From Planctomycetota bacterium (lineage in GTDB: Bacteria; Planctomycetota; UBA8108; SXIK01): a stretch of DNA of 54,863 nucleotides. The DNA is taken from the NCBI GenBank assembly GCA_016209535.1, contig JACQVW010000236.1, positions 1-54,863 of the forward strand, in the 5' to 3' direction. The position numbers were made by a program, and so were the translations under genes. How positions within the stretch are numbered: position 1 is the stretch's first letter; each line of letters begins with the position of its first letter. Positions 42,501-51,281 of this stretch are shown one piece after another. The notes beneath the pieces are model-generated. The model searched no databases and was not told the DNA's origin. It saw nothing but the letters and a program-made list of their open reading frames with translations.

Positions 42501-44218
42501 ACGAGGAGCGCTTTTCCCCTCATGAGCCTCGAGAAGGCCAGGTGGGCCGGGTCCACGGCCGCGGCCCACGAGCTGGCCGCATCGGCCGACCCGAGCTCCC
42601 CCGGCACGCGGCAGAGCGCCAGGGCCGCATCGAGCTTGAGGCTTGCCCGGAGCGCCGGGTCGAGCGACTCGAGCACGGCCGCGCAACGCTCCGGTTTTCT
42701 CTCGTAGAGCTTGCCGGCGAGGCTGCGCGCCGCCGCCTCGAGCTTCGGGTTCACCGCCAAGCCCCGCCGCGTGAGCGGGTCCGCGAGGAAGGCCCGCGCC
42801 TCTTCCGCATGCTCGGCGTCCCGGCTGGCGGCGAGGAGGGCCTCGAGGAGCGTCCAGCGCGCCGGGACCCGCTCCTGCCAGCCCGCGCAGCGCTGGTCGA
42901 GCTCCCCCATCCAGCGGCGGGCGTCGTCGAGGCCCGCTCCCGCCGGTGGCGGCAGCTTGCCCAGGGTCCTCGCGAGCCACGAGAGGGCCGGGGCAAGGGG
43001 CTCGCGAGCCACGAGAGCCTTCTCGAGCCGGGCGGCGGCCGCCGCGTACCGCCGATCGACGCGGATCTCCTTCGCGGCGATCACGATCTGGGTCCACGGA
43101 AGCTCTCCCCCGGCCTTCTCCACCTCGGCGGACAGTCCTGCGGCCTCCGACAGGTCGCCGGGGGTCCGCAGGCGCTCGAGGGCGATGGCGCGCCGGAGGA
43201 CGTCGAAGAGGAGCGCCTTCTCCTGAGGGTCGGGTCCCCCGCGCTTGCCCAGGAGGGCTTGCACGACGCTCTTCCCATCGGAGAGCGCGAGCCCCTCGTG
43301 GAGCTGGATCGCGCGGCGCAGGCGCTCCCACTCGTCCGTCGAGGGGAGGCGCGGGCCCGCCAGGACCTCGCCGGGCCGCGTGCCCGGCGTGTGGAGCAGC
43401 GCCCGGGCCAGCCAGTAGCGCGTCCCGGGGTCGCCGGATGCGAGGCGCGCGGCTTCTCGCGCGAGGGACTGCATCGCGCTCCAGTCCCCCTCCCACTCGG
43501 CGGCGCGGGTCCGCACGAGGAGCGCGGACCACCGCATCGCCTCGGTGTAGCAAGGATCGGCCGGGTCCACGAGGGCCGACGTCGCTCTCGCCTCCGCCCG
43601 CGATCCGAACCGGTGCGACGCGCGGCAGAGGGCGAGCACTCCCTCGAGCTTGAGACGCTTCCTCCAACCGTCCGGGAGCTCCGCGATCGCCTCGGCGCAC
43701 GCCTGGGGGGACTCCCGCTCGTAGATCGCCTGGACCGTCTCGACGATGGCGCCCGCGTGGAGGTCCGGGCTCGTGAGGGGGTCCTGGAGGAACTTCGCGG
43801 CCTCCTCCAGGTAGCTCTCGAGGTCGCCCGCGTCGAGGAGCTTCCGGAGCAGCATCCAGCGGAGGGCGACGCGGTCCGGCGAGCCGCCGTCAGCCCCGTC
43901 GAGAGCGGCCAGCCAGCGCTGAGCGTCGTCGCGGGAATCGACCTCGAGGCTCCTCCAGGCGCAGCACGCGTTGCCCTCGTGGATCACGGCCACGGCGGAA
44001 CCGCTGCTCCCGTCCGCCCGGACGCGGAGGTCCTCGAGCCTGCGGCTCAGGGCGTCCAGGGAGCGCGGGTCCTGGGGGGCCCGGTAGGCCCTCCAGATCG
44101 CGTTGCGGGTCCTGCCGGCGCGCGTGAGCTGCCAGGCCAGGCGCTTCACGAGAGATGGAGGCCTCTCCGGCGGCCGGAACGGCGGAGGGTAGGCTGAAGG
44201 GAATGCCGAGGCAACCAT
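39560..44218 (-). CDS. Giant helical-repeat (TPR-like) protein with internal duplication
   Basis: This 1552-residue, almost wholly helical protein has no clear signal peptide or membrane helix. Two homologous blocks of about 230 residues stand in the N-terminal half (about 100-330 and 435-665). Both contain LLVRARAAEWEG-x-W (first copy LLVRTRAAEWEGDW), LALCR, then RYW(L/V)(A/S)RA(L/R)LH. Canonical TPR-like helices dominate the rest (GRWIADLPPRFPGILYARALLLERRGQAEEARRLL in parts, AEAERMHRKALRASAGDP). The start ATG has no good ribosome-binding site, and a GTG 23 codons later is possible. The gene follows the largest gap of the operon (177 bases) and precedes the AAA+ gene by 11 bases. It probably serves as a scaffold. 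I cannot name a family. Confidence 0.78.
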   Translation of the reverse strand: MVASAFPSAYPPPFRPPERPPSLVKRLAWQLTRAGRTRNAIWRAYRAPQDPRSLDALSRRLEDLRVRADGSSGSAVAVIHEGNACCAWRSLEVDSRDDAQRWLAALDGADGGSPDRVALRWMLLRKLLDAGDLESYLEEAAKFLQDPLTSPDLHAGAIVETVQAIYERESPQACAEAIAELPDGWRKRLKLEGVLALCRASHRFGSRAEARATSALVDPADPCYTEAMRWSALLVRTRAAEWEGDWSAMQSLAREAARLASGDPGTRYWLARALLHTPGTRPGEVLAGPRLPSTDEWERLRRAIQLHEGLALSDGKSVVQALLGKRGGPDPQEKALLFDVLRRAIALERLRTPGDLSEAAGLSAEVEKAGGELPWTQIVIAAKEIRVDRRYAAAAARLEKALVAREPLAPALSWLARTLGKLPPPAGAGLDDARRWMGELDQRCAGWQERVPARWTLLEALLAASRDAEHAEEARAFLADPLTRRGLAVNPKLEAAARSLAGKLYERKPERCAAVLESLDPALRASLKLDAALALCRVPGELGSADAASSWAAAVDPAHLAFSRLMRGKALLVRARAAEWEGRWRDMETLALEARQLLPGDIAPRYWVSRARLHLPGGQPEEGFVAADGEGWPPWVRLEPMIDLYREPTLERARGLLPVILARHGDLDSREVELAVSLLRPVLEVTSPLPPGDVAGRAALCEALRSLAGRLPWAEVGIAEKEIWIDGRHAEAVVRLEVPDVASSSPARFLARVARLLAGMAPPAARDPDALLSLLEEAAFRVLGAAAAADEVADASVAHGLEAARSQDGCLRAPALASTAAVLAFALGVLAKRTEGAVPPEAPPSVEAPPAWVRWVHARACLLRWAEAGDDAVLRSLDASQPAVAWAVEGWWALYGYGDAGLSARARELIEESGRCLDEVVKSTRSAAARVLSSLRASRRRGHREDASSCDVEAARGLWGLGEVSGDVLLEELRLEADMTAARHEIANGRGRSASHRFDELIAHVERSLPPLCRAWWLPALRYWRGVAVAEERPAEARESLVAVAGGPKGLEARAQLAVLALRDGDLEAAGRWIADLPPRFPGILYARALLLERRGQAEEARRLLDSFDAFDAAFPGVETPYRLAALRLAAALEERRGNDAEAERMHRKALRASAGDPVTSARLGRILVRRAYAAGSTAGGSGEKVGELLERGGKSIGWCAPYASLHRILSWPAAGLGGLRREVDSLGGGSRGALPFVQLYARRLLEAGKLQGAWEALAGRALEGAPSSLRTRLVLKAWRVLSRVWRPVEAPAHDAIAREARKVWEETGRGRDDRTNWFEAERRLLEKARAGRVSMESIGEAATCLEELDLAFPSTEDAVLRRWRYLLARAVEIGRSPPSFDPGSWRELAPWPGASVAGLWAADPARRAEAAGEVLAALGTGRGSAAAWREEPAALLGAICAWLHCRDADYLEAYSRLEPILDRLPADVDLWLAAASAHFRAKRWSKLLKDDLPACVADLADPRVRLLIGLAYARETAESVVKGDLAKAREGERKARSALQEIIAADVTKGG

Positions 44219-44246
44219 GGCTGGCGCTGATAGGTGCTGCTCTTCT

Positions 44247-44319
44247 GCGTGCTGGAGCTGCTCCCGGGGGGAGCGCGACTACGAGAGCTCAACACCCGCC
44301 GTGCCCTCGCTCCAGCACG
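44247..44319. other. 11-bp inverted repeat in the largest gap of the operon
   Basis: CGTGCTGGAGC (44247-44257) and GCTCCAGCACG (44309-44319) are exact inverse copies enclosing 51 bases. A nested hairpin GCTCCC/GGGAGC lies inside the loop. It sits in the 177-base gap between the genes ending at 44396 and starting at 44218. It could form a processing or attenuation site, or a terminator without a T-run. Confidence 0.5.
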
Positions 44320-44395
44320 GTGGGGCCTCACTCCCCGGACCTGGAGTCTCGACCTGACGCCTCGAGCTGTCAAGGGAGTGGGGCGCGCGCCGGGA

Positions 44396-47300
44396 TCAGT
44401 CCCCCTCGAGGCTTCCGGAGGGGCCCGGCACCCGCGCCGGCGCGCCGCGGATCACGACCTCCTCGAGGCTGCCGTCCTTCCTGTAGATCATGACGAGCCG
44501 CTCGCCGGCCGGCTGCACCAACGTCGCGAGCTCTCCGTCGAGGTACCGGTACCGCACCGTCCCGACCGGCGACGTGAGGCTCTCGACCCTGCCGGGTCCG
44601 TCGTACGCGACGGCGGCGCGCCCGCCGAAGGAGTCCGCCACGGAGACGACGCGCCCGCCCTCGTAGTCGAGGCGCATCGCGTGGGTGGGCGAGAAGGCCA
44701 TCTCCCGGAGCTGGAGCCGCCCGTCGAACCGGAAGGCGCAGCCGCTCTTCTCCTCGAGGAGCAGGCCCCCGTCGGCCAGGAGCGCGGCCTTGGCGTAGCG
44801 GCTCTCCTCCGACCTCTCCGGCGCCCACCCCGGCCCCTCGGGCTTCGCCGAGGCGAAGACGAGCGTCTCCTTCCTTCCGTCGAGGACGTCCGTGACCTCG
44901 AGGGTCCTGGGAACGAGCACCTCGACCTTCCGCTGCGAGCCCTCCGGCCCCGGCACGGGCACGTCGCAGGCCTTCACCTGCTCCGCCCCCGCCGGCCGGA
45001 TCGAGCAGGGGAGGAAGAGCCGCCAGCCCTCGCCGAACTCGCCCGGCGGCCGGCCGGCGGCGTTCCACCGGACGACCTCGAGGCCCGGCTGGCCGTTGAC
45101 CCGGAGCGCGACGTCGGTGTGGAACGCGGCCTTCCCCTTCACCGCCGCCCCACCGCACAGGGACCGCGCGGGCAGCACGGTGTACGAGGCGCGGCCGAGC
45201 TTCACCTGGAACCGGGAGTCGCCGAGGGTCGAGGGCGGGCGAGGGGCACCGGGCCCCGAGGCCGCCTTCGCGGCGGGGGCCGCCTGGCGCGCCCACGCCT
45301 GCCGGATCGACTCCTCCGTGGTCCTGTCGACGTAGTAGCGGCCCTCCTCGGACGGAGACATCCCGACGGCGAGGTTCACGCCGCCCGACCACGACACGCC
45401 GGCGAGGAATCGGGAGTCCGCCCTCAGCGTGTCCACGGTGCCTTCGACCTCCTCGCGGAGGATGAGGTGGCGGTTCGCGAGGAGGAACCAGAGGAGGCTC
45501 ACTCCGTTCTCCTTGAGGTACGTCGCGAGGGCGGTGAGGCGCGCGTACTCGTACATGGCGTCGAAGACGGGGTTCACCGCGGCGATCTCCCAGTAGTTGC
45601 GCGTCCAGAACGCGGCGAAGGCCTGGTCCGCCGGGTCCGACACCCCGCGCTCGCCCTGGAGCATCTTCTCCGTGAGGAGGGTCATGCGGCCTCCGTCGAA
45701 GACGAGCGCGTTGCCCGAACGGCGGAAGGTCATGTCCTTGGGGACGAACCAGAAGCGCCTGCCCACCCCGAAGTGGCTCATGCCCAGCTCGCTCACGAGC
45801 TGGTCCACGGGCCTGAAGCCGGGGACGGGCGGAAGCACGAGCCCGATGGCGCACTTCTTCATGTAGTAGTCCGCGATCAGGAGCACCTTCGCGAGGGCCG
45901 TCCCCCGGATGTTGCCGATGAACCGCACGAGCTGCTTGTCCGACTCGGGCGAGATGGGGTCGATGCTGATGCCCGGGGGGACCGGGCTGAAGTAGACGGC
46001 CCACAGGACGGTCACGAACTTGCGCAGGTTCGTGCCCTCGAGGTCGACGCCCTCGCCGTTCACGATGAGGCTGAAGGAGCCCGTCGCCGGGTTGATTCCG
46101 ACGGAGCCGACCTCGCTGGCATCGAGGCCCTCGACCCGCGCCGTGTCGGCGAGGAACACCCCGCCGATCTGGCGTCCGGCGCCCTGCCATGGAAGCGTGG
46201 GCCGCCACTGGAGGTTGGCATGAGGGACGGGCGGCGGCGGGACCGTGAAGCTCGGGAGCGAGGGCGGGAGGCCCACCGGCCCCGCGGGCAGCGCGCCCTT
46301 CGCGGCGTCGAGGTGGAAGTGCTGGATGAAGGCGCCGATCTCCTTGCGAGGCAGGGGGGGGGAGCCGCCGTCGATGGGGGCGGCGCCCGGCTCGGAGCCC
46401 GCCCCCCTGGGGCAAGCCCAGCCTGCCAGCGGCACCTCCCAGAGCAGGACCGCCCCGCCGGGCCGCGACTTGAGGACGGCGTCGCGGAACCCGCTCGCCT
46501 CGCCGTTGGAGAGCTTGGCCAGGATGACCCTGAGCTCCATGCCGCCGTGCACGCCGAGCCGCACGCCGGCGTCCTCGCGCACGAGGAGCTCGTGGTCGAC
46601 CGGTGTGGGGACCGTGGCCACGGGGCACTCGCGCAGCCAGTAGTCGAGGGCGCCGGGAGGAACGAGGCTCTTCATGGCGTCCGCGAGGGCGCTCATGTCG
46701 AAGAGCGTGCGCAGCCGGTCCAGCTCGGGGAACCGCCTCCCGAGCTCGGGGAACCGCCGCGTCATGGCCAGGGCGAAGCGGTCCGCCTCGGAGTCCTTCG
46801 CGCGCTTGTCGCTCGCGGTCCCTCCGGCCGTAGCGCCCCGCGGACCGGCGAAGACTTCCGACCGCACGGCGAGCGGCAAGTCCAGCGCGACGTAGGCGCC
46901 GGCCTCGACCGAGAGAGTGGGCAGCGGCCGGTCCTCCGGCACCACGAACCAGAACCGCGCGCCCACGTCGCGGTCCACCGATGCGGGGTCGCGCCGAAGC
47001 GCCGAGACGCAGAGCTCGTAGTAGGACTCGAGCCCCTCGAGGCCGTGGTCGGCGAGGCCCAGCGCGAGCCGCTTGAGGAGGAGGTCGGCGGCGAAGAGCA
47101 ACGCCCCGAACCTCCGCGCCTCGACGCCGCCGGCGAAGCGGACGGCCTGCCTGCGGGACTCGCGCGTCCGCTCCGTGGGCTCGATGCTGACGAGCGGCCA
47201 CTGGTCGTGGAGGAAGCGGGCCCGCAGGGCCACGACCAGGTCGTCGAGGGTGGGGGCGGGATCCCCGGTCCCCGTGCGCCCCACCAGGATGATGTCGCCG

Positions 47301-47509
47301 GTCTCGGCGTCGTGGACGAGCCCGAGGACCTGGGTGATGCCGCCGAGCCGCTGCACGGGCTCGGGGATGGCCCCGGCGGACCGGATGGCCTCCCCCGCCG
47401 CGCGGAGCGAGAAGGCCACGAACCGCGACTCCGCGGGCCAAGCGGCGACGCCGGCGGAGAGGACGGAGAGGAGAGCGGCCAGCGCGATCGGGATGTGCAG
47501 GGTCCTCAT
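44396..47509 (-). CDS. Exported protein with two DUF1598-like units and YD-repeat end
   Basis: This 1037-residue protein starts at an ATG overlapping the upstream stop (ATGA). The longer open frame to 48451 is antisense shadow. A signal peptide covers 1-24 (MRTLHIPIALAALLSVLSAGVAAWP). Two homologous units, about 45-300 and 440-700, both run GD/GS-type strand, TLDDLVVALRA or NLRKFVTVLWA, SIEPT or SIDPISPES, AADLLLKRLALGL or IADYYMKKCAIGL, RFWFVVPED or RFWFVPKDM, then MTRRFPELGRRFPEL or WTRNYWEIAAVNPVF. This pattern resembles DUF1598, known from planctomycetes. From about 900 the end has YD/RHS-like strands (LDYEGGRVVSV, VAYDGPGRVESL, VRYRYLDGELATL). No toxin domain follows. It is probably an extracytoplasmic structural or binding protein. 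Confidence 0.75.
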   Translation of the reverse strand: MRTLHIPIALAALLSVLSAGVAAWPAESRFVAFSLRAAGEAIRSAGAIPEPVQRLGGITQVLGLVHDAETGDIILVGRTGTGDPAPTLDDLVVALRARFLHDQWPLVSIEPTERTRESRRQAVRFAGGVEARRFGALLFAADLLLKRLALGLADHGLEGLESYYELCVSALRRDPASVDRDVGARFWFVVPEDRPLPTLSVEAGAYVALDLPLAVRSEVFAGPRGATAGGTASDKRAKDSEADRFALAMTRRFPELGRRFPELDRLRTLFDMSALADAMKSLVPPGALDYWLRECPVATVPTPVDHELLVREDAGVRLGVHGGMELRVILAKLSNGEASGFRDAVLKSRPGGAVLLWEVPLAGWACPRGAGSEPGAAPIDGGSPPLPRKEIGAFIQHFHLDAAKGALPAGPVGLPPSLPSFTVPPPPVPHANLQWRPTLPWQGAGRQIGGVFLADTARVEGLDASEVGSVGINPATGSFSLIVNGEGVDLEGTNLRKFVTVLWAVYFSPVPPGISIDPISPESDKQLVRFIGNIRGTALAKVLLIADYYMKKCAIGLVLPPVPGFRPVDQLVSELGMSHFGVGRRFWFVPKDMTFRRSGNALVFDGGRMTLLTEKMLQGERGVSDPADQAFAAFWTRNYWEIAAVNPVFDAMYEYARLTALATYLKENGVSLLWFLLANRHLILREEVEGTVDTLRADSRFLAGVSWSGGVNLAVGMSPSEEGRYYVDRTTEESIRQAWARQAAPAAKAASGPGAPRPPSTLGDSRFQVKLGRASYTVLPARSLCGGAAVKGKAAFHTDVALRVNGQPGLEVVRWNAAGRPPGEFGEGWRLFLPCSIRPAGAEQVKACDVPVPGPEGSQRKVEVLVPRTLEVTDVLDGRKETLVFASAKPEGPGWAPERSEESRYAKAALLADGGLLLEEKSGCAFRFDGRLQLREMAFSPTHAMRLDYEGGRVVSVADSFGGRAAVAYDGPGRVESLTSPVGTVRYRYLDGELATLVQPAGERLVMIYRKDGSLEEVVIRGAPARVPGPSGSLEGD

Positions 47510-49170
47510 GACTTGACCTCCTTGGAGCTCGGACGATGGGACTCGGGAAGGATCTCGTAGTAGAGACCGAAGAAGGTGACGAGCCCCCAGCGCTTCCCGC
47601 GCAGGGGATCTGCGGGCACCCTCGTGTCCACGCCTCCGGGCTGCTGGATCTGAGCTTGGAGCCCTTTGAACTGGGTCTGGAGGTTCGAGATGTTCGTGTG
47701 GAGCTCGCCGATCCTCGCGCTCGAGTACTTCTGCTGGAAGTCGTTGAGGGGCGCGTAGGCCTTGGGGTTCCCGATGCCGAGCGAGATGCTCGGGCCCGTC
47801 TTCGAGAGGCCGAACTGGAGCTTCCCGCCCATCTCGAAGAACGTGTTCGCCGTCCCCGTCAGCGTCTTCAGCCCGATGTGGCCCGCGATGCCGAGCCGGT
47901 TGTTCATCTCGTGAAACTTGTTCTCGAACATCTGCGCCGCGACGTGGACCTTCTGGAGCACGGTGCCGGGGTGGGCCTTCGCCAGATCCTCCGCCTCGGA
48001 GAGGATCCAGTCTTTCCGGAGCTTGTAGAGGCGGGAGAGGTTGTGCTCGGCTATCTTCTCGCAGAGCGGCCTTTCCAGGACCTCGGCGAACGTCGTCTCG
48101 GCCTGGTCGAAGTCCCCCAGCACGACCTCGGTGCAGCCCCTGCCGTTGAGCGCGAGAGAGAAGGCCGGAGAGATCTCCAGCGCGGCGCGGAACGCCTTGG
48201 ACGCCCCCGGCGCGCCGTCGCTCAAGAGGATCGCCCTCGTTCCCGCGCTCGCGTGCGCGTCCGCGAGGCCGGGACAGAGCCGCCTGGCGTCCTCGAGGTC
48301 GACCAGGGCGCTGTCGTGGTCCTCGAGGGCGCACGCGACGGCAGCCCTCGCGTTGAGGACGAGCGCGGTCCAGAGGGCCACGGAATCGCAGTCGCGCACC
48401 TCCGTGGTGGTGACCACCACGATGCGCAGCGCCCGCAGGGCCTCTTCCCACCGCCTCTGGCGGGCGAGCGCGTCGGCGCGGAGGTACGTGGCGGCGACAT
48501 GGCCCGCGTTCCGGACCGAGAGCTCCTCGGTCCAGCGGTCCCAGGCCTGGAGGTCACCCTCGCCGGAGGCGAAGCGGAAGAGGGCGAAGGACTCGTCGTT
48601 GCGGTTGCGGGCGAGGCAGGCGTGCGCCGCGACGAGACGGAAGACGGGCGAGAGGTACGGTTCTTCGGCGAGCCGGGCCGCCGCGATCGCCCGGTCCCAG
48701 TCCAGGGCGAGGATCGCCGCCTCGACCTCGTCCCGGATGGGCGTCCTCGGCTCCGAGAAGAGCGCATCTCGCGGAGCGGAGGCCTGCCTGGGCCGCTGCG
48801 CCTTCGCCTCCTCCCCCCTCTGGCTCGCGAGCGCCGCCTTCAGGGCCCCCTCCCCCTCGGCATCGAGGGGCTTCCGGTCGCCGTCGAGGGCGACGCCGGG
48901 TCCGAAGGTCCCCGTCGAGGGGTCCCACGGATGGAAGTGGGAGGCCGCATCCTTCCGCGCCCGGGGCCCCGGACCGTCGTGCCACTGCCCCTCCTCCGTC
49001 AAGCCGACCTTCCCCGTGTGCCCCCCCGTCGCGTGGAAGCTCACGTTCCACGCGGCCCGAGAGGCCGGCGCCGCGCCGGCCCCGCCGGGGTCTTGGCCCC
49101 CGGGAGCTCCACTCTCCTCGGCGAAGGCCGCCGCCGAAAGGGCGAATGCGATGAAGACGCTCCTATGCAT
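47506..49170 (-). CDS. Exported TPR protein
   Basis: This 554-residue protein has a signal peptide (MHRSVFIAFALSAAAFAEES). An alanine/glycine-rich, low-complexity region (20-150) is followed by TPRs at about 150-400 (IAAARLAEEPYLSPVFRLVAAHACLARNRN, ALVDLEDARRLCPGLADAHASAG, FDQAETTFAEVLERP). The C-terminal part (400-554) contains an amphipathic, glycine-rich stretch (KLQFGLSKTGPSISLGIGNP) and a coiled coil (IGELHTNISNLQTQFKGLQAQIQ). It overlaps the DUF1598-like gene by 4 bases, so the two exported proteins are co-translated and may form a complex. I do not recognise a family beyond TPR. Confidence 0.75.
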   Translation of the reverse strand: MHRSVFIAFALSAAAFAEESGAPGGQDPGGAGAAPASRAAWNVSFHATGGHTGKVGLTEEGQWHDGPGPRARKDAASHFHPWDPSTGTFGPGVALDGDRKPLDAEGEGALKAALASQRGEEAKAQRPRQASAPRDALFSEPRTPIRDEVEAAILALDWDRAIAAARLAEEPYLSPVFRLVAAHACLARNRNDESFALFRFASGEGDLQAWDRWTEELSVRNAGHVAATYLRADALARQRRWEEALRALRIVVVTTTEVRDCDSVALWTALVLNARAAVACALEDHDSALVDLEDARRLCPGLADAHASAGTRAILLSDGAPGASKAFRAALEISPAFSLALNGRGCTEVVLGDFDQAETTFAEVLERPLCEKIAEHNLSRLYKLRKDWILSEAEDLAKAHPGTVLQKVHVAAQMFENKFHEMNNRLGIAGHIGLKTLTGTANTFFEMGGKLQFGLSKTGPSISLGIGNPKAYAPLNDFQQKYSSARIGELHTNISNLQTQFKGLQAQIQQPGGVDTRVPADPLRGKRWGLVTFFGLYYEILPESHRPSSKEVKS

Positions 49171-49224
49171 CGGTAACCTCCTGGTCCTGTGTTGCGATCC
49201 CTCGGAACCCTCCTCGCGCCCCGC

Positions 49225-50178
49225 TCACCCGCCGTGCTGGAAGGAGGCCGCGTCCTTCCCGCCGCTCCCGTAGAAGACGTTCGTCCCCTCGTAGGCGACC
49301 CAGCCGTACTCGATCCCCAGGTCGACGAGCTCGTCGCGCATCGCGCGGAAGGCCGCGAACGAGTCGCCGTTGAGGAGGATCCTCACCCGCGTCGTGATCT
49401 TGAATTGCGGCGCCGAGAGCCTGCCGACCAGGGCCGAGCCGGGCTTGAGGGCATCCTCGATGCCGAGCCCCTCCACGTCCTTCTCCTTCACCATGAGGAG
49501 GATCCCGTTCATGGGCCCGATCGACTTGTAGTACGGGGCCTCCACGGGAAGGACCTTCCCCTTCGCGAGCACGAGGTCGAAGGTCTTCGACCGCTTGACC
49601 TGGCGGTTCACGATGGGCGTCCCCGCCTTGAAGGAGACCTTGTCCTTCCCGGCCCTGGCCTTCTCGGCCTCGGCGCGCGCGAGCTCGCTCTCCAGCCGCT
49701 CCTTCTCCCGCTTGAGCCGCTCGAGCTCCTCGTCGCGGCCCTTCAAGTCGTCCTCGAGAGCCTTGAGCTCGCCCTCCTTCGCCTCCCGCTCCTCGAGCTT
49801 CGCCCGGAGCTGCACGATGGCGGCCTCCAGGCCGGCCCGGGCCCCGAGCAGCCGTTCGAGGGTCGCCTGAAGCCGCTCCAGGAGCTTCCGGGCCGTGGAG
49901 AGCACCCCGGAGGTCGGCCTCCCGCCCTCCGGGAGATCCCCGGGGGCCTCACCCGGCCCCGCCGCCTCGGGGCACGGCGGCACAGCCCTCGCCGCCGCGG
50001 CGGGCCCGGGGCCCTCGCCGGACGGCGCCGCTTGCCCGAAGACCTTCGCGATGAACGCGGCGGCGAAGAAGGCGATGATCAGCGCGGCCAGCACGGACCA
50101 CACCGAAGCCGCCGGGACGCCCCTCGACGCGTGATTCCTGTCCTGCGTGTCCAACATGTCCAGGTCCTCCGTGTGCAT
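49225..50178 (-). CDS. Single-helix anchored coiled-coil protein (stator-associated)
   Basis: This 317-residue protein starts at the ATG (50176-50178) sharing one base with the stop of the upstream MotB-like gene (TGATG). It has one membrane helix at 25-47 (VWSVLAALIIAFFAAAFIA), a proline/alanine linker, and a strong coiled coil at about 95-178 (ELKALEDDLKGRDEELERL). A globular C-terminal domain (180-317) has strands (KTFDLVLAKGKVLPVE, ILLMVKEKDVEGLG) and the end DLGIEYGWVAYEG. The layout and the last motif resemble the upstream gene (LVDLGYEPVDAAW), so the two may be distant paralogues. This one has no acidic residue in its helix and so is unlikely to carry ions. Confidence 0.72.
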   Translation of the reverse strand: MHTEDLDMLDTQDRNHASRGVPAASVWSVLAALIIAFFAAAFIAKVFGQAAPSGEGPGPAAAARAVPPCPEAAGPGEAPGDLPEGGRPTSGVLSTARKLLERLQATLERLLGARAGLEAAIVQLRAKLEEREAKEGELKALEDDLKGRDEELERLKREKERLESELARAEAEKARAGKDKVSFKAGTPIVNRQVKRSKTFDLVLAKGKVLPVEAPYYKSIGPMNGILLMVKEKDVEGLGIEDALKPGSALVGRLSAPQFKITTRVRILLNGDSFAAFRAMRDELVDLGIEYGWVAYEGTNVFYGSGGKDAASFQHGG

Positions 50179-51254
50179 CAGGCCCCCGGGTAAGCGAGCT
50201 GCCAGGCGGCGTCCACGGGCTCGTACCCGAGGTCGACCAGCGCCCGAGAACGAGCGTTGTGCTCCTCGAGGATCTCCCGGTATCGATCGAACGCCTTGAA
50301 GCCGTCGGGGCGTACGAGGAAGAGCACGTAGCCCCTCTCCCGCGCCGCCTTGAGGAACGCTTCCTTCGCGTCGGCCGGGGCCGCCTTCTCGAAGAGCTGG
50401 CGCGCCGGCATCGCCCAGGCGCCCTTCCCGTCGCACTCGACGAAGAGGGGCGCCTTCGTGGTCCCGCCCCGCACGAGGTCCCGGGCCGGGATCTTCTGAA
50501 GGTCGTCCCGCTCGCGCCGGACGGCAGCCACTTGTCCCTCCAGGCCCTCGGTCTCCTTCCGCAGCTTGGCGATGAGCTCCTCCCTCTCCTCGCGGGACAT
50601 CCGCAGGGAGCCCACTCGCTTCTCGAGGTCCGCCAGCGCCTCGAGGCGGTCCTCGAGCCGCGCCAGCTCGTGCCGCAGGCTCTCCGCCTGCGCGCGCTCG
50701 GCCGCGACCCGCGAGGCCGTGGCGCGCAGCTCGGCCTCCACGCCGGCGAGGAGCCGCTTCTCGTCCTCGAGACGGGACGCCTGCTCGGTCCGCTCCTCCA
50801 GGTCGGTCTCCAGGCGCGCCGCCTCGGCCGACCTGGCGTCGAAGTCCCGGCAGCGCGCCCGGAGGGCATCGACGTCCGCCAGGGCCGCCTCCCGGCCCCG
50901 CCGGAGGTCGGCGAGAGCGGACTCGACCTCCTCCCGCTCGCGCCTGGCCTTCTCGACGACCTGCTCATCGCCAGCCGCCTCGGATTCGCCCGGCATCCGG
51001 CGGCGCAGGGCCGCCAGGAGGCGGGCCCACTCCCGCTCGACGTCCCTGGCCGACTTGAGCCGGGCCGCGAGCGAGCGGTGCTCCCCGGCAGCCCTTGCCT
51101 CGAGGGCCGCGAGGGCCTCGCCCTTCGGCGCCAGCACGGTGGCCAGGAAGCCGATCGAGATGAACGCGATGGTGAGGAGCAGGAGGAAGTCGGCCACCGA
51201 TGTCCCGCCGCCGCTCCCCGAGCTCTTCTTCGTAGTCATCGACCTGGTTCGCAT
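50178..51254 (-). CDS. MotB-like stator protein with coiled coil in place of OmpA domain
   Basis: This 358-residue protein has one membrane helix at about 20-42 that begins SVADFLLLLTIAFISIGF. It matches the MotB pattern (Y-ADF-x(7)-F), with D22 at the place of the proton-binding aspartate. Residues 45-250 are an almost unbroken coiled coil. The end (265-358) is a small domain: KAPLFVECDGKGAWAMP, GYVLFLVRPDGFKAFDRY, DLGYEPVDAAW. That domain occurs in planctomycete stator-like proteins and stands where MotB and ZorB have a peptidoglycan-binding OmpA domain. The MotA/TolQ-like partner is two genes upstream. AAAGGAA lies 10 bases before the ATG at 51254; a second ATG at 51239 is possible. Confidence 0.75.
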   Translation of the reverse strand: MRTRSMTTKKSSGSGGGTSVADFLLLLTIAFISIGFLATVLAPKGEALAALEARAAGEHRSLAARLKSARDVEREWARLLAALRRRMPGESEAAGDEQVVEKARREREEVESALADLRRGREAALADVDALRARCRDFDARSAEAARLETDLEERTEQASRLEDEKRLLAGVEAELRATASRVAAERAQAESLRHELARLEDRLEALADLEKRVGSLRMSREEREELIAKLRKETEGLEGQVAAVRRERDDLQKIPARDLVRGGTTKAPLFVECDGKGAWAMPARQLFEKAAPADAKEAFLKAARERGYVLFLVRPDGFKAFDRYREILEEHNARSRALVDLGYEPVDAAWQLAYPGA

Positions 51255-51281
51255 GGTGTCACGGTTCCTTTCGTTCGAGGG

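Noticed and set aside
39782..47560. Plus-strand frames of 1471 and 1108 codons
   Set aside because: Complementary to the TPR and DUF1598-like genes, no domains, and inconsistent with the tight minus-strand operon spacing.
44396..48451. YD-repeat end as an RHS polymorphic toxin
   Set aside because: Only a few YD-like strands are present, there is no RHS core boundary motif, and no toxin or immunity gene follows.
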